Source: JBARKJ01 sp963698885 (GTDB taxonomy: Bacteria > Nitrospirota > JACRHJ01). From it: 64,000 nt of DNA. The notes beneath the pieces are model-generated. The model saw nothing but the letters and a program-made list of their open reading frames with translations. It was not told the origin of the DNA and made no database searches. The position numbers and the translations under genes were made by a program. The stretch is from positions 688,105 to 752,104 of the forward strand of contig CAVOSJ010000003.1 of the NCBI GenBank assembly GCA_963698885.1. Reading direction: 5' to 3'. Positions 41,786-50,254 of the stretch are shown here, piece after piece (position 1 is the first letter of the stretch; every line of letters begins with the position of its first letter).

Positions 41786-43042
41786 CTACCTGCCGCTGCC
41801 CAGCCAATCCTGCTCGAACTCGGAAAGGCTCACCCCGGCGGCTTTTTTCATTGCGTCGGATACGCCCCTGCCCTCTCCCAGGTTCTTTATCAGGTTGGAG
41901 AGGCTGTACATCCCGAACCTGTCCACGTAGTACTGCACCGCGGAGAGCGACTCGGCATATGCGTTCTTCGCCTTGTCCGGGTCCATATTTATAAACGTCT
42001 TGTCCAGCGTAGAAAGCGGGACAGGCGTAAAACCATCCGCTTTCGGCTGTCTGGCCCAGCGTTCCTCATACTGGGCGGTGCCTTCGTCCAGCCAGGCCGG
42101 CACTTGCCCGCCTGCCACCATGTGTATCACCGCATGGGTGAACTCGTGGTGAATCACCGCCGCGAGGGCCGTCTTATCTATTTCCCTGCCCCCGACGGGT
42201 ATCCTGATGTTGCCGTCGAAGACCCCGCCGGACCACGTCCGGCGCATCGGTTACGTCCACGAACTGCTGACGGGTGTAAAGGATTACGTTTATCGGTTCC
42301 TTCTGATAATAGCCAAGGTCGCCGCCGACATTGGACGAGGCCTTGTATAAAACATCAAGCACCAGGTCGCCCAGTTGCCTTTTTTCTTCGCCTTCGTATT
42401 TTACATTGAAGTAGTAGGTCTCCCTGTTCGTAAAGGAGCCTTCTACCCCAAGTTCTTTCCGTGCCTTAGCCAGGAGGGTCTTTTATGCCTTTATCCCCCG
42501 GCTTTTCCTGAAGCGCCAACTCCAACTCGGACACCGCTTCCGGGAGACGCCCGCGCTGATAATATATCTGGCCCCGAAGCGTCCTCGCCTGCGGCTCGGA
42601 AGGCTCCAGAAAGATCGCCTCGTCCAGATAATCGAGCGCGTCGTCCGCCTGCTTTAAGCGGTACGAGCAATACGCAAGCCCGAAGTACGTGGTAAACTGC
42701 TTCTTCGGCTCGTTTAACCGCGCCTTCTTCAGGTCTTCTAAAGCGCCCGGAAAATCTCCCGCGCCCTGCTTCTTCCATCCCCGTTCGCCGTACGCCTTGG
42801 CCAGCAGGGCCTTGTAATCTTCATCGAACGGGTCCCGGGAAGGGGACTTCTCCAGTATATTTATCGCGGCCGAATAGTCTCCGGCGTTAATCGCCTCTAT
42901 CGCACGCCCTTTTACCGAACCGGTCTGCGCCCGGATTACCAGCGGGCTCTTCAGCCCCGCACTTATCCAGGACCAGCGTAAGCGGCAAAAGCACGGCAAG
43001 CGCCGCAAAAAAGACTTTTAAAACTACCTGGAGCCTTGCCAT
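41786..43042 (-). CDS. TPR protein with C-terminal peptidase-MA (gluzincin) domain, three apparent frameshifts
   Basis: About 417 residues after repair. Signal anchor (MARLQVVLKVFFAALAVLL), three to four TPR motifs (about residues 45-165), then a metallopeptidase domain with HHEFTHAVIH (HExxH) and DEGTAQYEE supplying the third ligand. Probably exported or membrane-anchored; substrate unknown. Frames change at 42944-42946 (extra G in GGG), 42481-42484 (extra T in TTTT) and about 42236 (extra base). Each repair joins conserved sequence, so errors are likely, though three in one gene leaves decay possible. It starts 14 bases after tRNA-Gly with GGAG before ATG and sits inside the tRNA-tuf cluster. 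Confidence 0.8.
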
Positions 43043-43056
43043 CAAACTCCGTTTTT

Positions 43057-43132
43057 TGGAGCGGGCGACGGGGTTCGAACCCGCGACCCCCAGCTTGGAA
43101 GGCTGGCGCTCTACCAACTGAGCTACACCCGC
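43057..43132 (-). tRNA. tRNA-Gly (UCC)
   Basis: 76 bases with encoded CCA. Acceptor GCGGGTG (5') with CGCCCGC (3'), one G-U pair; anticodon loop CTTCCAA in a CCAGC/GCTGG stem, anticodon TCC; T arm CGGGTTCGAACCCCG. Equivalent to glyT of E. coli. Confidence 0.96.
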
Positions 43133-43145
43133 AAAAAAAAGCAAA

Positions 43146-43232
43146 TGGTGGGGAGGGGAGGGTTCGAACCTCCGTAGGTGCAAGACCGGCAGATTTACAG
43201 TCTGCTGCCATTAACCGCTCGGCCACCTCCCC
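43146..43232 (-). tRNA. tRNA-Tyr (GUA)
   Basis: 87 bases with encoded CCA. Long variable arm, acceptor GGGGAGG/CCTCCCC, anticodon loop CTGTAAA in a CAGA/TCTG stem, anticodon GTA; T arm GGAGG-TTCGAAC-CCTCC. Equivalent to tyrU of E. coli, 13 bases before tRNA-Gly. Confidence 0.96.
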
Positions 43233-43261
43233 GCAATGCCGCGGGACTACCAGGGCGACAT

Positions 43262-43290
43262 TTTATACATTATAGCTGAAATTTTGTCAA
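43262..43290 (-). promoter_or_regulatory. Promoter for tRNA-Tyr/tRNA-Gly
   Basis: On the minus strand TTGACA (43290-43285) and TATAAA (43267-43262) with 17 bases between; a TATAAT also lies within the spacer. The transcript would start about 23 bases before tRNA-Tyr. A perfect hairpin AACCCTTTA/TAAAGGGTT at 43289-43310 overlaps the -35 box and may terminate the tRNA-Thr(UGU) transcript. Confidence 0.7.
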
Positions 43291-43360
43291 CCCTTTATTT
43301 TTAAAGGGTTTAAAAAAGTCGCCGCCCGCCCCCCAGTGCCCCGTCGGGTACACTTCAAAC

Positions 43361-43436
43361 TGGAGCTGGCGAGAGGAGTCGAACCTCCGACCAGCTGATT
43401 ACAAATCAGCTGCTCTACCAACTGAGCTACGCCAGC
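43361..43436 (-). tRNA. tRNA-Thr (UGU)
   Basis: 76 bases with encoded CCA. Acceptor GCTGGCG/CGCCAGC, anticodon loop TTTGTAA in a GCTGA/TCAGC stem, anticodon TGT; T arm GGAGG-TTCGACT-CCTC. First gene of the cluster, equivalent to thrU of E. coli. Confidence 0.97.
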
Positions 43437-43461
43437 GTTGCAGATTTTACGGAATCTGATA

Positions 43462-43490
43462 ATTTTAGGGTAAAATCAAGGGGAAGTCAA
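43462..43490 (-). promoter_or_regulatory. Promoter for tRNA-Thr(UGU)
   Basis: On the minus strand TTGACT (43490-43485) and TAAAAT (43467-43462), 17 bases apart, 25 bases upstream of the tRNA. This would be the head promoter of the tRNA-tuf-secE-nusG region. Confidence 0.65.
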
Positions 43491-43499
43491 GAATATAAT

Positions 43500-44640
43500 T
43501 GAGGTGGCGGGGCAGATTGGAATGCCCCGAACAGGATACCTCTGAGCCATAAAGCCGCCATGCTCATTAAAACGGATGTGTCATCTAATTTTCTGATTTA
43601 CCTTTACATCACAAACGCGATTTCCAGTGCGACTGTTTTAACACAAAACATATGATTTACCGTCACCATTTATATGGATATCTGTTTTTTCAGGATATCG
43701 TAGAATCGTTTATGATCATCCATCTAAGAAATGCGCCTTCTGAAACTAATATTTCTGTTTCCCCATCATTATACAATATCTACATTGTTCAGGAAAATTA
43801 TGCGAGCCGCTTTCTAAAATCGGACAAGACTTGTGTTATCTTTTATATATTAGAACATTAAAATGAAATGCACTTCCGCCGAATCCACCACTGTCATTAT
43901 ATCTATCACTACTCATCACCCAAGGGTTATATATGCCTACAAGATGGATCAAGCTCCAGCATCATATTCAAAGATGTATACCAAGAAAATCAGATTTGCG
44001 CCGTATTTTATAAACTTGTTAGTTTACGGCCAGTCCAGTTATATTCTGTTTATCAAAACTCTTCACATAAGAAGATAACTACGATCAAATATCGTTTCAC
44101 CATTAACGTCCCAATGAAGAAGAAGCTTGCTCAACATTACTCGTTAAATAATATTTTTGATAAGGATAAATGGGGCGCACTTTCGGCATTTCCCGCATTG
44201 ATAATAAAACAAAATATACTTAATAGAACGATTGCTAATATTTTATGTGTTTTCATTGTTATTTTCTCGCCAAACTGAATTTTGAAAATTAGGGATGCGT
44301 CCACATTTTTCCGCTCTTAATAGCTCTTTCTGATTTCGCGCCGCAACTTATCGTCAATTAATCTCTATCAATATATAAATGGCTTATCCGCCGTTTTTAA
44401 TTCCGCTTCATATTATGCCACTTTTGCGACACCGGGGGGCCATTACTGATATAAAAAAGGGGGGTTACGGATACATCGTTTTTAAAGAGGCTCTACGACA
44501 TATTTTACTTTATTCAATAAAGAGTTACGCCGCCTGATTGGCCCATTTTCAGACGGCGTAAAATCTCATTTTGATATTTGCAAGTAGCTAAAAAATAACG
44601 ATTTTCATCGACGCATTTCCGGAATTTCGCTGTCCCGGCA
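43500..44640. other. AT-rich island without a recognisable gene
   Basis: 1.1 kb of visibly AT-rich DNA between the head of the tRNA cluster and the end of rlmB, in a G+C-rich genome. Open frames of 69, 71 and 136 codons (43652-43861, 43863-44078, 43868-44278, plus strand) overlap or abut in different frames, start without good ribosome-binding sites and match no family I know. Low-complexity Ile/Tyr/Ser content suggests either non-coding sequence or a decayed foreign gene. The left edge (43501-43559) is G+C-rich and can fold: GGGGCA/TGCCCC at 43509-43528 inside GAGGT/ACCTC and GGCGG/CCGCC pairings. Confidence 0.6.
44525..44561. terminator. Inverted repeat, possible rlmB terminator, with DUS-like arm
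   Basis: TTACGCCG (44525-44532) pairs perfectly with CGGCGTAA (44554-44561); CTGA/TCAG extends the stem after one mismatch. It lies 80 bases beyond the rlmB stop and could end that operon. The right arm contains TTCAGACGGC (44548-44557), the complement of the ten-base Neisseria DNA-uptake core, and the left arm resembles it. That match may be chance. Confidence 0.5.
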
Positions 44641-46335
44641 TCAATGAATAAAGGATTTTTTATTTAACCGCTGCTTAGCCCTTTGCCGGAGGACCTCGTA
44701 GATCATAACCCCCGCCGCCACCGAGACATTCAGCGACGATACCTTGCCAAGCATCGGGAGCGAAACCAGCATGTCGCAGGAATTTCTTATAACCGGCCTG
44801 ATCCCGGACTCTTCCCCGCCCAGCACGATGGCCAAAGGCACGGTCAGGTCCGGCTTGTTATAAGCTTCCTTCGCATCCCCGGCAAGCCCCACCGTCCAGA
44901 ACCCTTTTTCCTTCAGGAATTCCAGGTAATTCGCGAGGTTGGGCACTTTGGCAACTGGGATATGCTCCAACGCGCCGGACGAGACCTTGGACACCGTCGC
45001 GGTTAAATGCGCCGCCCGGTGTTCCGGAATCACGACCCCGTCCGCGCCCGCACCCTCGGCAGTCCGTATTATAGCGCCGAGATTGTGCGGGTCTTCGATG
45101 CCGTCCAGGATTACGAGCAGAGGGATTTTCCCTTTTTTTATAGCACTTTCCGCCAGTTTGTAAGGGTCCGCATATTCTTTCGGGGGCACCGTCGCCACCG
45201 AGCCCTGATGGCGTATTCCAAAAGCCATCTTGTCCAGCGCGGCCCTCGGGACAATCCGGATCTGAATGCCTTTTTTTCGGGCTATGGCCAGCATCTGCTC
45301 AATCTGGCTCCCGCCTTTATCCTTATCTATGAAGAGGATATCTATCGGGCGGTCCCCGGAATGAAGGAGTTCCAGGACCGGGTTAATCCCGGCTACTATC
45401 CCTTCCTCCGCCTGCGGGGAGACAAAAGATTCCGAGGAAAATTTCTTAGAGGGCGCCTCAGAAAAATCCTCCGATTGAGGAGCCCTTCGCACCGGTTTGT
45501 CATAAGCCGGGGCGGGCTTGAACCTGTCGAAAGTCTCTCTTCTCTCACGGGGCGCTGACGTCCTTACCGGCTCCTCGCGCCTGTCAGGGCGAGAAAAATC
45601 TCTCTTCCCGGTGCCGGCAAACTCGCGTCTTTCCGGTGCCGGCTTTGAATAACCCTCTTTTCGGGAAACCGGACGGTCGCCCCTGCCCGCGCTCGAATAT
45701 TCCGGACGGTCGCTCCTGCCCGCGCTCGAATAACCTTCTTTTCGTGCGACCGGACGGTCGCCCCTGCCCGCGCTTGAATATTCCGGACGGTCGCTCCTGC
45801 CCGCGCTCGAATAATTTGATCTGCGGGGAGCGGCGGCATCTCCTTGCCGGGAAGGCGTCTCTCTTCTATCGGAACCTCTGGCTGGCCCTTGAGCCGGCCC
45901 TCTGGCTGGACCCCTGGCCGGACCCTGGGATGGCCCCCTGGACGGTCCCCTGTCCGGACCACGGCTTTTGCTTTTATGTTCGGGGATATCAGACCAGCGA
46001 GGTACGCCTGAAGAGGATCCCTCGCGTTTTTTTGCGAAATCCGGCGCCGGTGTATATCCTCCGCGTTTCATGGAGTTCGGTTGTCTTGGGCCTCCCGAAG
46101 TCCCTCTTCCGGCCCCTCCTGAACCCATCGCCCCCCTCGCGCCGCCACTCGAAGTTCCTCTTGAAACTCCAGAGGTTCCCCTGGACGCCCCGGAAGCTCC
46201 ACGCGACGCACTGGAGGTTCCCCTCGACGCCCCGGAGGTTCCACCGGGCCTCTTGCCGCCTGGCCCTGCGCTTCTTTTCTGACCGTCTCCCGTTCTTCTT
46301 CCCGGGCCTCCGCTGCCTACTCTTTTATCTGCCAT
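44641..46335 (-). CDS. rlmB: SpoU/RlmB-type 23S rRNA 2'-O-methyltransferase with ~310-residue disordered N-terminal extension
   Basis: 564 residues; the C-terminal 250 are a normal RlmB: substrate-binding domain (GINPVLELLHS) and SPOUT knot with LDGIEDPHNLGAIIRTAE, VLGGEESGIRP and LPMLGKVSSLNVSVA. In E. coli this enzyme methylates G2251 of 23S rRNA. The first ~310 residues are low complexity: SGASRGTS-type repeats, RGPxxGP repeats and four YSSAGRxDRPx repeats. The ATG at 46335 overlaps the end of cysS by 19 bases with GGAAGGGA upstream; a shorter internal start cannot be excluded. Homologues are usually about 250 residues. Confidence 0.88.
   Translation of the reverse strand: MADKRVGSGGPGRRTGDGQKRSAGPGGKRPGGTSGASRGTSSASRGASGASRGTSGVSRGTSSGGARGAMGSGGAGRGTSGGPRQPNSMKRGGYTPAPDFAKKREGSSSGVPRWSDIPEHKSKSRGPDRGPSRGPSQGPARGPARGPAQGPARGSDRRETPSRQGDAAAPRRSNYSSAGRSDRPEYSSAGRGDRPVARKEGYSSAGRSDRPEYSSAGRGDRPVSRKEGYSKPAPERREFAGTGKRDFSRPDRREEPVRTSAPRERRETFDRFKPAPAYDKPVRRAPQSEDFSEAPSKKFSSESFVSPQAEEGIVAGINPVLELLHSGDRPIDILFIDKDKGGSQIEQMLAIARKKGIQIRIVPRAALDKMAFGIRHQGSVATVPPKEYADPYKLAESAIKKGKIPLLVILDGIEDPHNLGAIIRTAEGAGADGVVIPEHRAAHLTATVSKVSSGALEHIPVAKVPNLANYLEFLKEKGFWTVGLAGDAKEAYNKPDLTVPLAIVLGGEESGIRPVIRNSCDMLVSLPMLGKVSSLNVSVAAGVMIYEVLRQRAKQRLNKKSFIH
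45665..45815. repeat. Tandem coding repeats in the rlmB extension
   Basis: Four near-identical copies of a unit of about 33 bases (core CGGACGGTCGCxCCTGCCCG) encode YSSAGRSDRPE / YSSAGRGDRPV pairs; the pair itself is duplicated with a linker (ARKEG or SRKEG). These are translated repeats, not a CRISPR array: spacing is short and the linkers repeat as well. Confidence 0.8.
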
Positions 46336-47870
46336 TTAGTCCCTTCCGTTGAATCTAAAAGCTCTACGTTCATTCTTGCCAGTAAGTCACGGATTTCATC
46401 CGCTTTTTTCCACGCCTTGGCGGACCGGGCGGAATCCCTTTCGGAGATAAGCATATCAATTACCTGCGGGGACAGGCTGCCGTCCGGGGCAAGCTCCGCG
46501 CCGAATGCCGACAAGCCGTTTCGTATTTCCGCCAGCTTCTCGCCGCTTTCTTTTATGCGAATTTTATCCAGGCTGCGCCCGAACCATTCTTCCGGTTTTC
46601 TGCCGAACAGGTTCAGCACCCTGGATACCGCCAGAAGGGCGTCTCTTGCCTGAACGAGTGCGTCTTTTATTTGCGGGTCGCTTTTTATAAGCTCCGCATC
46701 CGAGACAACCCGGTTTATCTCACGCACCATCTCGAATACCGCGCCTACCGCGGATGCGGCATTAAAATCATCCTCCATCGCCTCGTCGAACTTCTGCATT
46801 AACGCATCCGCGGCATGCCAGACCGCATTCGCGGACGGAGACATCTGGTCCTCCGTGTACGGGCCCGGCTTGTAGTCCGGACCTATCGCCTTATCCAGGG
46901 CCTCCATCATGGTATAGTAACGGTCGAGCGCAGCCCTGCCGTCCTGGAGGCTCTGGTCGGAGAAGTCTATGGGGTTCCTGTAGTGCGTGGAGAGGAGGAA
47001 AAACCGGATTACCTCCGGCTCGTACGCCTCCAATATCTCTTTTATGGTGAAGAAATTACCGAGAGACTTGGACATCTTCTCCCGGTTCACGTTCACGAAG
47101 CCGTTATGCATCCAGTAGCGTACGAACTGTTTCCCGGTTGCTCCCTCGGCCTGCGCTATCTCGTTTTCGTGATGGGGGAACTGGAGGTCCATCCCTCCCG
47201 CGTGGATGTCGAAGGTCTCGCCCAGATACTTCATCGACATGGCGGAGCATTCTATATGCCAGCCGGGCCTGCCTTTTCCCCATGGAGAGTCCCATGCCGG
47301 TTCGCCCGGTTTGGAGGCTTTCCATAGGACGAAATCCAGCGGGTCATTTTTCCGCTCGTTGACGTCAACCCGCGCGCCGGACAACATGTCGTCTATGGTC
47401 TTCTTCGACAGCTTTCCGTAGCCCGGGAATTTCCGGACCGCGAAAAAAACGTCGCCGCCGGACGCATACGCCAGTCCCTGGGCGAAGAGCCTGCCTATCA
47501 GGTCTATAATGTCCTGGATGTGGTCAGTGGCCTTCGGCTCGATGTCCGGCCTGTCCACGCCCAGCTTGGCCATGTCTTTTATATATTCCTGGGTGTATTT
47601 CTCGGCGAGTTCCTTCCAGGTGGTCCCGGACTCCGCCGCCCTCTTTATTATCTTGTCGTCCACGTCCGTGAAATTGCGGACATATTTCACCTTGTACCCC
47701 TTGCGCTGCAGGTACTTCCGCACGACGTCGAACACCACCGCGCCCCTCGCGTGTCCCAAATGGCTGTGGTCGTACACGGTCACGCCGCAGGCGTACATGC
47801 GGACCTCGTTGTCCGAAAGCGGCGCGAACTCTTCTTTTTGGGAGGAAAGGGTGTTGAAAATCTTCAGCAT
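46317..47870 (-). CDS. cysS: Cysteinyl-tRNA synthetase
   Basis: 517 residues from the ATG at 47870 (MLKIFNTLSSQKEEF), which overlaps the cysE stop as TAATG and has GGGGAAGGA upstream. Class I signatures HLGHARG (HIGH) and EKMSKSLGN (KMSKS) are present, and the zinc site is formed by Cys in YACGVTVYD, Cys in HIECSAMS and His/Glu in HHENEIAQ. Charges tRNA-Cys; directly follows the first cysteine-biosynthesis gene, as in Bacillus. Confidence 0.96.
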   Translation of the reverse strand: MLKIFNTLSSQKEEFAPLSDNEVRMYACGVTVYDHSHLGHARGAVVFDVVRKYLQRKGYKVKYVRNFTDVDDKIIKRAAESGTTWKELAEKYTQEYIKDMAKLGVDRPDIEPKATDHIQDIIDLIGRLFAQGLAYASGGDVFFAVRKFPGYGKLSKKTIDDMLSGARVDVNERKNDPLDFVLWKASKPGEPAWDSPWGKGRPGWHIECSAMSMKYLGETFDIHAGGMDLQFPHHENEIAQAEGATGKQFVRYWMHNGFVNVNREKMSKSLGNFFTIKEILEAYEPEVIRFFLLSTHYRNPIDFSDQSLQDGRAALDRYYTMMEALDKAIGPDYKPGPYTEDQMSPSANAVWHAADALMQKFDEAMEDDFNAASAVGAVFEMVREINRVVSDAELIKSDPQIKDALVQARDALLAVSRVLNLFGRKPEEWFGRSLDKIRIKESGEKLAEIRNGLSAFGAELAPDGSLSPQVIDMLISERDSARSAKAWKKADEIRDLLARMNVELLDSTEGTKWQIKE

Positions 47871-48991
47871 TATCCTTCCCCGCCCTCGGGCCATTTGGTA
47901 TCCGCGTTATCGGATTTGGAGACTATGGAAAGCGGCGCGGGCGCTGCCGGTACATTTGCCGCTTCGCCGCCCGCGGTAATCTCCCCCGTCTGTTCCTGTT
48001 GAACCCTCGGAGCTTCTCCCGGCCTCCTCGGACGTCTTCTGCGGCGGCTCTTTTTCTTTACCGGCGACCCTTCAGCAGGCGTTTGCCCGCCAGGATGCGG
48101 GACGGGTTCCTGCGGCAGGAGTATTGCCGTTTCGCGCTTTTTCAAGGCCTGCGCCTTCATGCGCTCATCCCTCTCCATCCTGGCCATCCTGGCCTGTCTT
48201 TCCTGGACCGTCTCGGAAGGGAGCTGTTCCACTTCCTCCCGTATCCTGGACATTTTTTCAGGCTTGACCTGCCTCAGTTGCTGTTGCCTCTTCTCCTGGG
48301 GCGGCTTATCCTGCTTTGGCCTTTCAGGCCTCTGCCTCTCCCCCTGCGCAGGGGCTTCCTGCAACCCCAGCTTCTGTTCCATGCGGGTTATCTGTTTTTG
48401 CATCCGGACAAGCGTTTCATTCAAGGGGTCGGGCATATGGACGTGGTCCAGCATGGACGCTTCCATCAACTTCTCTCCGTGGACCCTCACCACCCTCCCC
48501 GGCACGCCCACCACCGTGGAATGGGGCGGGACGGATTTAAGAACGACTGCGTTCGCGCCGATCTTTACGTGGTCGCCTATCGTGATCCCGCCCAGCACCT
48601 TGGCGCCCGTCCCGACGACTACATAATCTCCCAATGTCGGATGGCGCTTCCCGCGCTCCTTGCCGGTGCCGCCCAGTGTCACGCCCTGGAATATCACGAC
48701 GTGCTCGCCGATCTCGGTGGTCTCGCCGATGACGACTCCCATGCCGTGATCTATGAAGAAGCTTTTTCCTATCTTGGCGGCGGGATGGATCTCGATGCCC
48801 GTGAAGATGCGGGTAGCCTGGGATATAGCGCGCGCGAAGAAAGGCATCCCCATCCTGTGGAACCAGTGCGCTATGCGGTGCATCAGGATTGCGTGGAAGC
48901 CCGCGTAAGTAAAGATTACTTCAAGCCTGCTCGTGGCGGCGGGGTCCATCTCGAAGACGGCCCTGAAATCCGCCCTTATTTTATCGAACAT
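47870..48991 (-). CDS. cysE: Serine O-acetyltransferase with long basic C-terminal tail
   Basis: 373 residues. Residues 1-190 are a typical left-handed beta-helix SAT making O-acetylserine, the first step of cysteine synthesis, with the D81-H82 catalytic pair (FIDHGMGVVIGE) and the GVTLGGTGKERGKRHP block. Residues 190-373 are an added tail: a charged, Gln/Arg/Glu-rich coiled-coil-like stretch, then KKKSRRRRRPRR, then an Ala/Pro/Glu end. Most SATs of this type end near residue 220. The tail is in frame up to the cysS overlap, and there is no sign of a frameshift. Confidence 0.92.
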   Translation of the reverse strand: MFDKIRADFRAVFEMDPAATSRLEVIFTYAGFHAILMHRIAHWFHRMGMPFFARAISQATRIFTGIEIHPAAKIGKSFFIDHGMGVVIGETTEIGEHVVIFQGVTLGGTGKERGKRHPTLGDYVVVGTGAKVLGGITIGDHVKIGANAVVLKSVPPHSTVVGVPGRVVRVHGEKLMEASMLDHVHMPDPLNETLVRMQKQITRMEQKLGLQEAPAQGERQRPERPKQDKPPQEKRQQQLRQVKPEKMSRIREEVEQLPSETVQERQARMARMERDERMKAQALKKRETAILLPQEPVPHPGGQTPAEGSPVKKKSRRRRRPRRPGEAPRVQQEQTGEITAGGEAANVPAAPAPLSIVSKSDNADTKWPEGGEG

Positions 48992-49007
48992 TCTCTTTTC
49001 CCCTCGT

Positions 49008-49484
49008 TTATTCCGATTCCTTCAGGGTGCAGACCGCATAGGAGGCGATGCCTTCGCCCCTGCCTTCCGGTCCAAGGCCTTCGGTGGTGGTGGCCTTTAT
49101 GTTCACCCTGTCGCCGGTTATTTTCAGGTCGAAAGCCAGGTTTACCCTCATGGCGGGTATATGCGGGGCCAGCTTCGGAGCCTGCGCGACGATTATGGAA
49201 TCAATGTTGTTGATTTGAAATTTTTTTTCCTCGAGCATTTTTGCCGTTGCCCTCAGCAGTTCTCTGCTCGAAATCCCTTTGTAAGCGGGGTCGGTATCCG
49301 GGAAATGGGTTCCGATATCGGGTAGGCCCGCGGCCCCCAGAAGCGCGTCCATTACCGCGTGAACCAGGACGTCCGCGTCGGAATGGCCCAGAAGACCTTT
49401 GCTGTGAGGGATATCGACTCCCCCTAATATCAGCTTTCTGCCTTCGACGAGCTTATGGACGTCGTACCCGTTCCCGACCCTCAT
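49008..49484 (-). CDS. ispF: 2-C-methyl-D-erythritol 2,4-cyclodiphosphate synthase
   Basis: 158 residues from the ATG at 49484, overlapping the ispD stop (ATGA). Fifth step of the MEP isoprenoid pathway. Zinc ligands D8, H10 (GYDVH) and H42 are visible, with the DIGTHFPDTDP and ATTTEGLGPEGRGEGI blocks. A longer frame upstream is an out-of-frame reading of ispD. Confidence 0.96.
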   Translation of the reverse strand: MRVGNGYDVHKLVEGRKLILGGVDIPHSKGLLGHSDADVLVHAVMDALLGAAGLPDIGTHFPDTDPAYKGISSRELLRATAKMLEEKKFQINNIDSIIVAQAPKLAPHIPAMRVNLAFDLKITGDRVNIKATTTEGLGPEGRGEGIASYAVCTLKESE

Positions 49485-50254
49485 ATCCTGCAGGCCGCCT
49501 TCCCCGCATTCACCTTCTCCCCCGCCTCCTTCATAAGAAGGGCCTCTGCCAGGACCATGTCCTCGGGGGTAGTTATCTTGATGTTGGCGTAAGAACCTGC
49601 CACAACCTTCACGGAGCCGCCGTACCTCTCCACCAGGGAGGCTTCGTCGGTCCCGTAAAATCCTTCCGCGTACGCCTTCCGGAAAACGTCCGCGAGCACC
49701 CGGTACGAGAACACCTGGGGGGTCTGAACCTGCCAGCACAGCCTCCTGTCCAGAGTCTTCCGGACGAGGTTGTCGGGGCCGACCTCCTTTAAGGTATCCT
49801 TGGCGGGCACGCCTAAGACCGCTCCGTCGCAGCCTCCAAGGGCCGATAAAAGGGCTGATATCAGCTCGCGTGTCACGAACGGGCGGACGCCGTCGTGAAC
49901 CATTACATAGCCGCAGGGTGGCTCTATGGCCTTCAGTCCGTTATAGACCGAGTCCTGCCGCATCTCTCCGCCGGGGACTACCCGCCTTACTTTTTTCAGT
50001 CCCTGGCTTTCCACGCACTTCAGAAGACAGTCTTCCAACTCCGCTTCGGGGACGATTGGGATTATCTCGTACACCTCCGGCATCTCGTCGAAGCGTTTCA
50101 GCGTGTGCGCGAGAACAGGCAATCCGTTAAGCAGCATGAACTGCTTTTTGACACGGCTGCCCATCCGGCTCCCCGAACCCGCCGCCGGAACAAGCACCGT
50201 AACCTTCGTTACCTTAGATTCTGGCAGCTTCGACGAATCAGCTCGCGCTGGCAA
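49481..50254 (-). CDS. ispD: 2-C-methyl-D-erythritol 4-phosphate cytidylyltransferase
   Basis: 257 residues. CTP-binding loop VPAAGSGSRMGSRVKKQF near residue 22, then PGGEMRQDSVYNGL and VHDGVRPF. Third step of the MEP pathway; overlapping ispF follows it. The only usable start is TTG at 50254, 17 bases inside the end of the PIN-TRAM gene, with weak AGG upstream, so translation is probably coupled to that gene. Confidence 0.93.
   Translation of the reverse strand: MPARADSSKLPESKVTKVTVLVPAAGSGSRMGSRVKKQFMLLNGLPVLAHTLKRFDEMPEVYEIIPIVPEAELEDCLLKCVESQGLKKVRRVVPGGEMRQDSVYNGLKAIEPPCGYVMVHDGVRPFVTRELISALLSALGGCDGAVLGVPAKDTLKEVGPDNLVRKTLDRRLCWQVQTPQVFSYRVLADVFRKAYAEGFYGTDEASLVERYGGSVKVVAGSYANIKITTPEDMVLAEALLMKEAGEKVNAGKAACRI

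Noticed and set aside
43261..43310. Hairpin at 43289-43310 as the only function of this gap
   Set aside because: It overlaps a clear TTGACA/TATAAA promoter for tRNA-Tyr, so I list the promoter as the main feature and the hairpin as a possible terminator.
43868..44278. 136-codon open frame in the AT-rich island as a gene
   Set aside because: No ribosome-binding site, no recognisable domain, overlapping competing frames and a composition expected of random AT-rich DNA.
45665..45815. CRISPR-like array of direct repeats
   Set aside because: The units are contiguous, in frame and encode the same peptide; the spacer parts repeat too and no cas gene is present.
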